A program made the position numbers and the translations under genes. From the NCBI GenBank assembly GCA_039566865.1, contig CM076944.1:5912501-5976500 (forward strand): a stretch of DNA of 64,000 bases, written 5' to 3'. Source of the DNA: Aurelia coerulea (lineage: Eukaryota > Cnidaria > Scyphozoa > Semaeostomeae > Ulmaridae). A model generated the notes under the pieces. That model did not search any database. It was not told where the DNA came from and saw only the letters and a list, made by a program, of their open reading frames with translations. Below are positions 55,169 through 64,000 of this stretch, piece by piece (the first letter of the stretch is position 1; each line of letters starts with the position of its first letter).

Positions 55169-55949
55169 GTAGAACACTAAAGTTTCCCAAGAGTATGTAT
55201 GATCACATATCCTGAAATGGGTTGCATTCCTGGTAAATCTTGACCTGCGCAAGTTGAAAAACGGAATCAAAGTGAATCTTGCCAATTCTCATTTGCTTTT
55301 AAAAGTCAGATATCTCCAAGCCATGCAGTTTAAGAGCTTTACGGAAATTGTTGCTGCTAGGGCTACTAGGCATCTACGACCTCTACATGTAGCGACAGAG
55401 TCAGTGGGATCCAGTGCTAATAAAGAGAACATGGCTCCGAATGTGTACATAGAAGAATCCATGTTGATGGTCTCATACGTTTCATATGTGTGTATACAAG
55501 AATTCTTACTGGGTTTAGTTGTGACTTATGTTTTGGTTCACCACATTTCTTCAGTAATTGATCGTGTTACATCGCCTTAGCGGCCAGCAAGACGAAAAGC
55601 ATCGTTGTTGAGTGATCGAAATGCCGTTAAGGCCTTAGGCCTTAAAGGGAGACCGCAAGAGACTCGTTTTAGTACGGGGTGGGAGGGACTGGACTGTTAT
55701 GCTATCTGCAATATGATATGGAAATAAAAACAGTAATACACCTTTTTCAAAATGGCGGACAATATGATCAAACAAATGCCGTAGTCTACGAAACAACTAC
55801 ACATATTCACATTTAGGACCATTTTTCCTGCTTAACTAATCTTCACTATATATTTATCTGCAGCAGAGAATGTTAAATTTTCTTAGTGTCATTTAACGTA
55901 TCTGTGGCACATACACATTATTTTCTTTTTGAAACCGCTCGTAAGAAAC
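55169..55949. other. Stretch with one doubtful ORF
   Basis: The ORF 55254-55580 has a peptide-like middle part (FKSFTEIVAARATRHLRPL, SVGSSANKENMAPN) but no domain, no clear Kozak context and no splice pattern I can defend. Confidence 0.3.
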
Positions 55950-56105
55950 TACAGTAAAAACTCTTCAGAGAAACTGCTGGTTAAGAACCTCCAGGCTGAT
56001 TTTTGGCCAATTAGTACGTTCTGTTTAAGAACCACTATTTAAATGTGTAGGAGCCATTTCAGCCTGTTACAGAAAATCACTTTTTTCATGCGGGTTTTTA
56101 CTGTA
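55950..56105. mobile_element. MITE with TACAGTAAAAAC ends
   Basis: TACAGTAAAAACTC at the left and GCGGGTTTTTACTGTA at the right; TTAAGAACCTCC / GTTTAAGAACC-type repeats inside. TA ends fit a mariner type. About 156 bp, non-coding. Confidence 0.7.
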
Positions 56106-56248
56106 TAATAACCTGCTCCAAACAATGGAGAAACTCTACTAGAAGCGATCAAACTTCAATTTGAAGTCACGGAACTTTTTCAATTCGTGAATTTGAGTTG
56201 CAGGGGAGTGTTTTTAAACAAACTTATTATTACCAACAACAAAGGAAC

Positions 56249-56330
56249 GTTTACCGAGATGCATTGCGTTCTATAATCGAATTCCTATGGATTTGTTATA
56301 GATTCCTAAATCGAACGCAATGCATCTTGG
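56249..56330. repeat. Hairpin (32-bp arms)
   Basis: GTTTACCGAGATGCATTGCGTT and AACGCAATGCATCTTGGTAAA form a near-perfect stem, with weaker pairing continuing inward through TATAATCGAAT / ATTCC..ATCGAA. Function unknown; possibly another miniature palindromic insertion, but no direct repeats were found. Confidence 0.6.
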
Positions 56331-58632
56331 TAAAAAGTTCCTCGCTGCCATTTTTACCGTAATTGTCTATTGTTGTTTATGGCTTGGTCTTTTAATTTTT
56401 TTTTCATTTAATTCTCTGGTATCAAAAGCCTAAAGGTCTTTTAATTCTCTGGTATCAAAAACGAAATCCTTAATCCATTGTGATAAATTGTTAAATTCAA
56501 TTTCATGAAAAGTTAAGGTGAAAATATTTACAACAAACTATATTGCTGTGACATTTGAGACCAGAAATTAAGAAGCCTCAGGACAAAGTTTAGAGCTAAG
56601 TTTCTCATAAAAAAGTGAGTGTACATGTATCTTATATGAAACTAAGAATTTGATCCAGTTTTGAACGTTTCTTAAAATGTTCATATTGTCAGCTCTTTCC
56701 TTAAATTCTCAATCTTTACATCCAGTACCCTCGTAAACATCTCATAACGAAGTGCTATGAAGCTCGGTGAGTGCCTGAAAAATGAAAATATCAAGAAAAT
56801 GTTTGCTATCATGTCATCAGTATTATATTCAGTACAGGCCTTGCGCACATTAACATGACAAGAATTCTACACATCTTATGACAAAGATTCTTCTTTGCTT
56901 TATGAAAAACCATAAAATTTTGTTAAAAAGAATTCTTAAGAAACTAAATAGAATTCATAGGCAGGAAAACTATTTTCAACGTCCACTCTCCTCCTCGGTG
57001 TTTCATCCCCAAACAAGAGCCTCTGCGAGCCTCTGCAAGCCTCTGCAAATAGGAGCCTTTTCGAATTGCTTAAATTTCATCACAAACCACATGGAATGCG
57101 CTTGATCAGCTGATGCTGTGGGTAAGACCTCGGTCGGAAAAAGACGATGGCTCACGACCAGAGCAGAGGTTGTCTATTGATATGAAAAAGGCCACTGTAA
57201 AACCCTTTCTTAGGACTATGGTAAAACCCTCTTCAATTTACGATTTAACAATCATTGAACTTCATAGTTTTTCTTTTTTAATTGGGAAGGCGCAGCCATC
57301 TAGCAGAGATTATTCAAAGCAAGTTTCTTTAGCTTGTTAAACATAACCCTTCTGTATTGTTATTGCCCTTCGAAGGCTTTTTTCGATTCAAAATTGTGGT
57401 TTCCTTGAGAATGCTCTGTTTCTTTCGTGATACGCTTCATGGCGCCACTTTAATCTAAGATCACGACAGTCAACTTTCAAATACAGTTTTTAAAAGAAAT
57501 TGTTCACATGTTCTCAGTCGTTGCGTACTGATTGCAGTTTTCCATCACGTTCCAGTTACGTCCTTCAGGAAATGAATCTACCTTTGAAAAGAACATTGAT
57601 GATTCATAGGAGACTACTTCAATGTATACTCTTCTCATTAATTTATTAATTTCTGACACGAGGTGGCTGCGATCACAAGAAGCACTTGTGGGTGGGGGGA
57701 TTGGAACTAGATCAGATTTAGGAAGAAAAAAGAGTCAATTTTGATCAATTTTTGCCTTGTTTGACTTGCTCCAAGTTTCATTGCTTTAGTCAGGCGAAAG
57801 AGCAACTATAAGGGAGGAGTGAGAAATTATTTTGATACTCTTTCGTCTCACTAAACACAGAACGGCCTGTTCTAAAGGATCCTGGTCAACTATCATTCTT
57901 TGTGAATCTATATCCTCTCTTAATCATCTGTGCTCCAGACCTTTGCACACAGCAGAAAAAACCCAGTTGACGGCCGTATCAACATGAGGTTGAATCATTG
58001 AAGTGCTCCTAAGGCAAAGAAATATTGTGAACAAGCAGCGATTTGAACTCGAAATGATGGCGTAGTAGGAGAGAAGTTCTGCTGTGTCTGTTGCACAAAG
58101 TAGCGACAGTTTGAGATCTCTTTCTGAGAGAAGTCATTGTGCAAGATGAAACAAGAGGGCCCAGGCTCCTTTGCGTTAGTAGCTAGCTTCGTTTGATAAG
58201 AGTTTTTCTCGTTGGTTCAAGGCTCACGTTTCATGACGCACATACACTATTTAGGCATGCGCAGAGGCAATAACATCATTTCAAAGTGTGAATGTCGCTT
58301 AGTTTTTGACTTTAACTTATCAAGGTTGAAATTTTATAAAGCGTTGTTTTTTATCTTTCAGAAACAAATTTCCCAGCAACAGCAACAACCAAAGAAAATT
58401 ATTACGAGAGAAAAGAGACCTGATGATAGAAGACAGGTTTGTGTGTTTCGATTCCTTTCTATTACGAGTTTACTCGCCGTCGAACTTGCTGAAACGTGCC
58501 GGTAGGGACTGTATAATGGCAGCTCATTTCAAACGAAACTACGCTTAAAGTTTACGTTATCAGATGCGAGCTGGCCCACTTCGAACTGAAGGCTCATGGC
58601 ATCTTCAATTTAAACAACAACTGAAATACGCC
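56331..58632. other. Long stretch without recognisable genes
   Basis: A short tandem repeat (GCCTCTGCGA / GCCTCTGCAA, three units) is at 57019-57050. TTTAATTCTCTGGTATCAAAA is repeated twice at about 56408 and 56440. The ORFs lack domains. Confidence 0.35.
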
Positions 58633-58695
58633 AACCTCGTCCCCAGGGCCTTTTGCCTCCATCCCAGTATGACAAAGGCCCTGGGGACGAGGTTA
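58633..58695. mobile_element. 63-bp palindromic insertion with 10-bp TSD
   Basis: AACCTCGTCCCCAGGGCC at the left and GGCCCTGGGGACGAGGTT at the right, with an ~18-bp loop. GAAATACGCC is repeated on both sides (58623-58632, 58696-58705). A 9-10 bp duplication would fit a Mutator-like insertion. Confidence 0.8.
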
Positions 58696-58889
58696 GAAAT
58701 ACGCCTAACAACTAATGTGACAATGTCAATCAAAATTTCATTGTCAATCAACAAACGGGCACATCAAAACTACGATTTACACTTTGCCGTCCTTATTACT
58801 TATTAGGCATTTTTGTCTCAACTAACCAATCAGAGCACGCTCTTTGGTAAATGCTATATTCTGATTACTGAACCAAAAGATTGACGGAG

Positions 58890-59045
58890 TCAGAAAATCG
58901 AATATGGCCTGAGTGGAAAAATAAATCGTTATTGCAGTAGGTAAACTAATATTTTCTGCTTACTTGTGCTAAATTTGATTTTCAGACAGTTTGGAATTGC
59001 AGCTTGCTTGCAAAGGACCCTGGGTGACAGTAGCTCATTAAGCTT
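58890..59045. mobile_element. MITE (GTCACCCAG family), right-half copy
   Basis: GATTTTCAGACAGTTTGGAATTGC...GCTTGCAAAGGACCCTGGGTGACAGTAGC matches the right arms at 37453-37517 and 48103-48162. The left half has decayed: only GGCCTGAGTGGAAAA-like and TATTGCAGTAGG remain. Confidence 0.65.
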
Positions 59046-60382
59046 CTTTTGCAGATGGCAGGACCTCCAGGCAAAAATTGTTGACACTAAACTTTAACCA
59101 TCAGTATTGATACACAACTGAGGAAATTTCTGTCATATAAAGAAGGGATCCCGTTCGTCTTTCCTTATCTTACAAAGTCACTTGCTTTAAGGCTAAATTA
59201 CATTGAAACAGAATCCACAAATCCATTTTATCTACCACAGAATGTTCTGCTTATCTCCTAAGAAGAAATAACTCAAATCGAGTATTCTAAAAATTAGACA
59301 CATCTTGCTTGAGAATTTATGCTTGGGTTATTTCAGAGAACTAATCCTATTTGCCCTGTCAATGCACCCAAGTAAAGTCGCATAGTAAATCTGGAGTAGC
59401 TTAAAGAATATGTTCCCCATGAAAGGTTCATTTTGTACCCATAATCATGAATGCGAGGACACCAAATGCATATCAGTGTTAAAGGGAATCTAATCCTTTG
59501 ACAAAGATAGCTATGCAAAGACAATAAACCTTGGCACGTGCAGAACCATATTTGGATAACTCATATGTGAAATTTGTATTCATTAGTAGTGAGCAAAATT
59601 AGCGGTGATCTACTAATTTAGCTTTGTTGATGTTAGTGAGCCACCTTAAAAGACCCATAACTAACCATGATTTTGACGGCTCTACAGTCGACTTTAGTAT
59701 TATGTGGAAGTCGTTTCTTGCCTGGTTCTCGTGCTTTTCATTCGGGCTAAAGGGTCTTTTGGGTTCGCTTCTTCTTCGCTCAAGTCTACTCTTGCTTTGC
59801 TTCAACAGCTTGAAATATTTTTAGAATGTGTCCATCAGGTAGCTAATCTTTCTATCTCGAGGTATCATGTGGGTCGTGGGTCTGGTTTTTTTCTGGAAAT
59901 CCATCGGTGACCTCCACTCTTTGCCTCGAAGTATTCCCTTACGATCGTGGCAGCGATTGATTTCTACTGGCTTCTCAATGAAGTCAGCAAGAACTGATTG
60001 CTAGGATAAGTATCAAAATTCTGCACATTTTCAGTTGCCCAGCCTGTTACTTTCCTATAATTTCCAAAACGTTTGCCTCATCGTAGCTCAAGCTTCTTTC
60101 CACACATCTGTACTTGCTTTGCTCTGGAGGTCTAAAGCAACTAAGGATTTTGTTATCAGAGAGAACGAGATTTTTGGCGTTTAAATGCCTTCAACGTTCC
60201 ACTGCCACTGTTCAACTGCATACGGTTCCTTTCTTTCTTTACTGTCTTGTTTGAACTCCATTTCACCTTCATTCTCATACCTTCTTATCTCCAATCCGTT
60301 CTTGGAGGCATCTAATCTGAAGCCCTGCTTAGACATGCAAAAATGAAGTGTTAAATCTTTTTTTATGATGATTTGAAAATGA
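59046..60382. other. Unassigned stretch, possible LINE 3' UTR at right
   Basis: Minus-strand ORFs at 59599-59805 (basic) and 60181-60350 are not assignable. The plus strand just before 60380 (TTTATGATGATTTGAAAATG) looks like a LINE 3' end leading into the AACTG tail. Confidence 0.35.
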
Positions 60383-60433
60383 ACTGAACTGAACTGAACT
60401 GAACTGAACTGAACTGAACTGAACTGAACTGAA
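60383..60433 (+). repeat. (GAACT)n microsatellite, ~10 perfect units
   Basis: Ten uninterrupted GAACT pentamers follow AAAAT. The same pentamer forms the tail of the LINE 3' end at 36903, so this is probably an expanded non-LTR tail. Confidence 0.85.
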
Positions 60434-60636
60434 TCTCTTCCATTTGCCTTTTTTAGCAATCTTTCCCGACTGACAACTGCCCATTTACTAACAGAAATTG
60501 TTTTTGGAAAGGTTTAAAACATTTCTTGCATGCCACAAGCAAGAAACGCTCGTCAAGCAGATGTTTGCAGCGAGGTCAAACATAAAAAATGTTCCTTTTC
60601 CTTGAGATGCATATCTCATGTGTGCTACTGCATTTT

Positions 60637-60888
60637 CTAATTTGATTTAGGCTTTATACCTACAACATTTTCGCAAGAATTATCGATAGACCGAATAATA
60701 TACTTTTCATCTTTGGATTCCATTTGATATTCTTCTTTTGTTGACGTAACTCTTTTCTCATCATAGACCCGAAGCATATCTCCAAAAAGTCCATATGGTG
60801 GGCGGTCGATGAGACCAAGCCTTATACAGACTCCTGTCATCTGGCCGTCTTCAAATTTACCGCAAGGATGGGCACAATACGGCGCATA
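60637..60888 (-). CDS. Unidentified open segment (possible exon or gene fragment)
   Basis: The minus-strand frame is open from a TGA at 60891-60889 to TAG at 60637. It reads APYCAHPCGKFEDGQMTG, then VCIRLGLIDRPPYGLFGD, MLRVYDEKRVTSTKEEY and SKDEKYIIRSIDNSCENV. The composition is strikingly protein-like (Cys, Gly, Tyr, charged) compared with chance ORFs nearby. TGTAG|GTATAA near 60660 could be a donor. No acceptor that keeps the upstream part is clear, and I do not recognise the family. It could be an exon, or a relic of a gene or a transposon. Confidence 0.4.
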   Translation of the reverse strand, partial: YAPYCAHPCGKFEDGQMTGVCIRLGLIDRPPYGLFGDMLRVYDEKRVTSTKEEYQMESKDEKYIIRSIDNSCENVVGIKPKSN

Positions 60889-61005
60889 TCATTACCCACA
60901 AGGACGAATGCCTGCACCGTTGGCTCTTATATCACCGTATGGGCCGGTATGTACTCATGCTGTTATTGTTGTTCTATTTGAGGCATTTGCTATACGTAAT
61001 TGTTA

Positions 61006-61172
61006 GGAAGACGAGATACGCTTTGTCCGAGGAAACGTATGTGTCCCCCCGTGCAGTAGGTTAATGCTCATGCGCCCAGCAGAGCTCCAACCCAAAACGC
61101 TACTGCGCATGAGCTTTAATCTACTGCACGGGATGACACATAAGTTTCCCCGGACAGACCGTATCTCGTCTC
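61006..61172. mobile_element. Foldback element (GACGAGATACG arms)
   Basis: Left AGACGAGATACGCTTTGTCCG...AAACGTATGTGTC...CGTGCAGTAGGTTAATGCTCATGCGC; right GCGCATGAGCTTTAATCTACTGCACG...GACACATAAGTTT...CGGACAGACCGTATCTCGTCT. Arms ~68 bp, loop ~30 bp. A target duplication was not found. Confidence 0.75.
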
Positions 61173-63734
61173 CCCAACGAGTAAAGGATGTTTTAGGGTG
61201 ACACACGGACGGGTTACATGCAAAATCCGAATTTACATGTCGCATGGAAATTTAATTCAGTTTGGTAAAGGAGACGAAAGCAACGCTTTGGTGGAAGCGA
61301 TGATCAAGATGGAAGTCGACAAGCCGCAATAGAGACAACACTATATCAGCCGTCAAAGAAATTTATTCGAATCTTCTACCATTCATTTGAGCCAGATACC
61401 AAATGCGCTAAAAGCATGTAAGGCAATCCTCGCAAGTTTTCAGCTCTGCCCGTAGCTTTGGCTACGTGTCGAGGCCCAATACCAGCCACGTAAGCAGAAA
61501 AGAGTGGGAAAATACTTACCTTAACTCTAACCCTAACCCATCCGTGTGTACCTTTAAGGACAATGAAACTCATGATAATCAACGCTGAAGAGCGGGTCAT
61601 TCTATGGTCAACACAATATCTATGCGGTGTAATCAATAGTTTTAATCCCAGAAAGGAGGTAAACTTCGTCGACCGATACGTTGACTTTGACCAACAAGTC
61701 TACACCGAGGCGACAACCAACAATATGAGGTGCAACGGAGGGAGTGTGTTGTAAGTCTAGTTGGGAATGGGTGGTAAGATAAACAAATTTACTTCTTGCG
61801 TGTAAATCCATGAATAGTACAATAAGACAAGTCCTCAAAGGTTGTGTTGCTAAAAGGCTTGAACTATCTGTTCTGGAGCTTGAGAATATTCGGCAAAGCG
61901 GATTACATTTCATTGCAACTGCAAACTTGTTCATGGTGCTCAACAAGCAATGATCAGCCATGCTGGCTTCGTTAAAATTAATCTAAGCATACGAGCCCTT
62001 TTCCGTGCAAAGACAATAGGCTATGACACGTGCCCTGCACTATATTTGGGTAACTGATCGATTTGAACAGGAAATACTGATATCTGACAGGCTAGAATTG
62101 GACTTGCAAGGGGCCTGAGCCACTGATATATATGCTTAAATTCCCTTTAGAGCCATTAAATTACAAGTTGATAGAGCAGAATTAGAAGTAGATATCTCCT
62201 GCTTAGTATTTCCGGCTTAAAAAGCCAATTTTTTCTGGTATTTCTTCAAGCCGGATTTTCTGGTTTTCAGGGTTCATTATAATCTAACTTGAACGGAATT
62301 TTATTTATTTATGAACAAAACCATTAACGATAGGAATAGATTAAATGGTTTGGTATTTCAGACTTGCAGCAAAGGAGGTTATACTGCCGTATCTGTATTT
62401 CATAGTTCAAGAGCCAATCCCCGTAGGACATAAAAGATAAGTGAAGGCTACGTCAGTTACTTGCAGAGCTGGGAAAAATGTTTGCTTTCTGGGACCATAG
62501 ATGAGCAACTGAAAATCAACGAACTTTTATCTTCACAATTTCTTGGTTTTTGTCATTAATTGCTCCCCTTGTTTGCTGGGTATGTATAGCACTATATGTA
62601 AAATAGATGAAGAACAACAAATTCTTTCATAAAACTTTAACTCCACAAAAGTGACGAGGCTCTGGTTACCATTTACAATAAAAGGCTTTCCAAGCAGTCA
62701 TTTGCACATACGGCATAAACTGACTGCACATTTATTTGATCCGACGGAGGATATATAACAAACTGCTGAATGTTATAACACGATTGAATCCAAGCTCCAA
62801 GTTCAATTTTTCTTACAATTTCTCTCCACCCTTTCATTTCTCTTTCTGCCATCTCTGAAAAGTTTCTAGGTCCATTGATGCTGTGGTCCGCTGATTTTTC
62901 CACCCTTGGTAACTAGCAAAGTAGAAATCGGAAGTTACAAAGAAATTTCAAGGTCGAATCTCATTTTGAATCATTGTAATTCATAGCTTTGGTCAGAGGA
63001 AGTTAGGGAGTCTATTCACTCGTCAGAACGTAAACTGGGGGTATCAGGCGAATTTTCAAACGTTTTTGATCTCTGAAATGCTTTGTGACGATTTTGGAAG
63101 AGGTCTATCTATACCTTATAAAACATGTCTAAGCTAGAACTTGATAATCATATCAGACATAGGATCTTCAGAGGCGATTATTTTCGAAAAATGCATGCAA
63201 CATAGTTTGAACAAACTGTAGCAACTCGATACTTTTCTGGTGATTATTCCCATGGGCGAGTTTGCATTTTCTGCAAAAGATTTACTGATGAAAATTTAGC
63301 TTGAATTTTTTTGTTCATTTATCTATTTAGAGATAGTTCGAAACATTCGATAGATCGGCATAGTGAGATCAAACGTTCGATTTACTCTTGCTTTTTCACA
63401 TTCTAGAAATAACCTCTTGTTTGTTAAAATTTGCAAAAACTGTCGCTCTTTCCAGACTCTTTGCAAATTAGCTATAGAAGTATTTTAGGTGTATTTCATG
63501 TCCAATGCGAGATTCACTTGAAAGTAGTTGTACTTGTTGTTCATCTTATGCTCGGTACTCTCTGACGAATTTTTTGCTGGAAGACTTCAAGTATTTGATG
63601 TGACGATTACGTAGCATAGCCCCCTGTCGCCTTCCCTTGCAAGTTCTTCTCAGTTATTTTATTTTCGGAAAGCTGTAATGGCAAAAGCCTTTTGATTGAC
63701 TATTCCTGTGCAAGGGCGTTTATTCCCAGTGTGT
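61173..63734. other. Long stretch without recognisable genes
   Basis: Short ORFs on both strands (61376-61961 and 62673-62903) lack domains. No tandem repeat or element end was found. Confidence 0.35.
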
Positions 63735-64000
63735 TTATTCCCAGTACTGTACTCGTGCCCCAGTACACAGAGTGATTGGTGTCCTGTGACCCAGCCCTGT
63801 TAATCTGTGTATATCATAAGGATTTTCAAATTCTAACGTCTGTTAGTATTAACCAATCAAAAATCACGCTGTCTGGTTCCCTGTGGCCAACTCGTATAAC
63901 AGTTGATCTCGTATTACATCAACACCGGAATTTGAAACCACAAGTTATTCATACGTCATCTTGACCTTGACAAGACTAACTGTGTACTGGGTCACAGGAC
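63735..64000. mobile_element. Foldback MITE (30511 family), copy 2, cut by window end
   Basis: CCCAGTACTGTACTCGTGCCCC, CAGTACACAGAGTGATTGGTGTCC, TTCTAACGTCTGTTAGTATT, CCAATCAAAAATCACGCTGTC and TGTGTACTGGGTCACAGGAC match 30505-30752 in order. The right end runs off the window. Confidence 0.8.

Overview
This window is a piece of an invertebrate animal genome. It has no bacterial gene layout. Coding sequence is split by introns with GT/AG borders, and most of the DNA is AT-rich non-coding sequence crowded with mobile-element debris: tRNA-derived SINEs, 5'-truncated non-LTR retrotransposons, and above all non-autonomous DNA transposons (MITEs and foldback elements) with long inverted repeats. The tiny palindromes and G-tract elements remind me of cnidarian genomes (corals, anemones), but that is an impression, not something the sequence proves.

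Left end (1-7023, minus strand): the one gene I can name, a GH20 beta-N-acetylhexosaminidase. I rebuild three exons whose reading phases join exactly: exon 1 (6732-7023) with a basic N-terminus and one membrane anchor; a 37-nt microexon (5534-5570); and a 1567-nt exon (234-1800) with the catalytic domain. The C-terminal exon or exons lie left of the window. The protein is a predicted type II membrane-anchored hexosaminidase. Its introns hold a ~142-bp satellite, a G-tract MITE and a SINE.

Middle (7-35 kb): nested transposons. Clear cases are a hAT-like MITE inside a Harbinger-like MITE, a 595-bp mariner-type MITE inside another palindromic MITE (twice, in two different hosts), a SINE broken by both a hAT-like MITE and a LINE, and a 3.27-kb giant inverted repeat inside a MITE. 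There is a second ~150-bp satellite (21.57-23.54 kb), a nest of large inverted repeats (25.9-29.3 kb), and LINE 3' ends at 10.6, 13.5, 24.2 and 31.3 kb.

Right part (35-64 kb): sparser. Candidate exons of one or more unidentified plus-strand genes lie at 36650-36790, 41166-41413 and 41543-41863, and a minus-strand open segment at 60637-60888. Mobile elements continue: three of the four G-tract elements (44.3, 45.5, 47.2 kb; each with an 8-10 bp target duplication), a 1.15-kb foldback with a 9-bp duplication (48.8-50.0 kb), CATGGG foldbacks with 7-bp duplications, and 46-63 bp perfect or near-perfect palindromes with their own target duplications. Long stretches here show nothing I can name.

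The most interesting material is (a) the G-tract-ended elements that carry different internal minisatellites, (b) the miniature palindromes with target-site duplications, (c) a satellite whose monomer contains a transposon-end motif, and (d) kilobase-scale inverted repeats able to form long hairpin RNA. All coordinates and duplications were read by eye; no alignment or database search was run.
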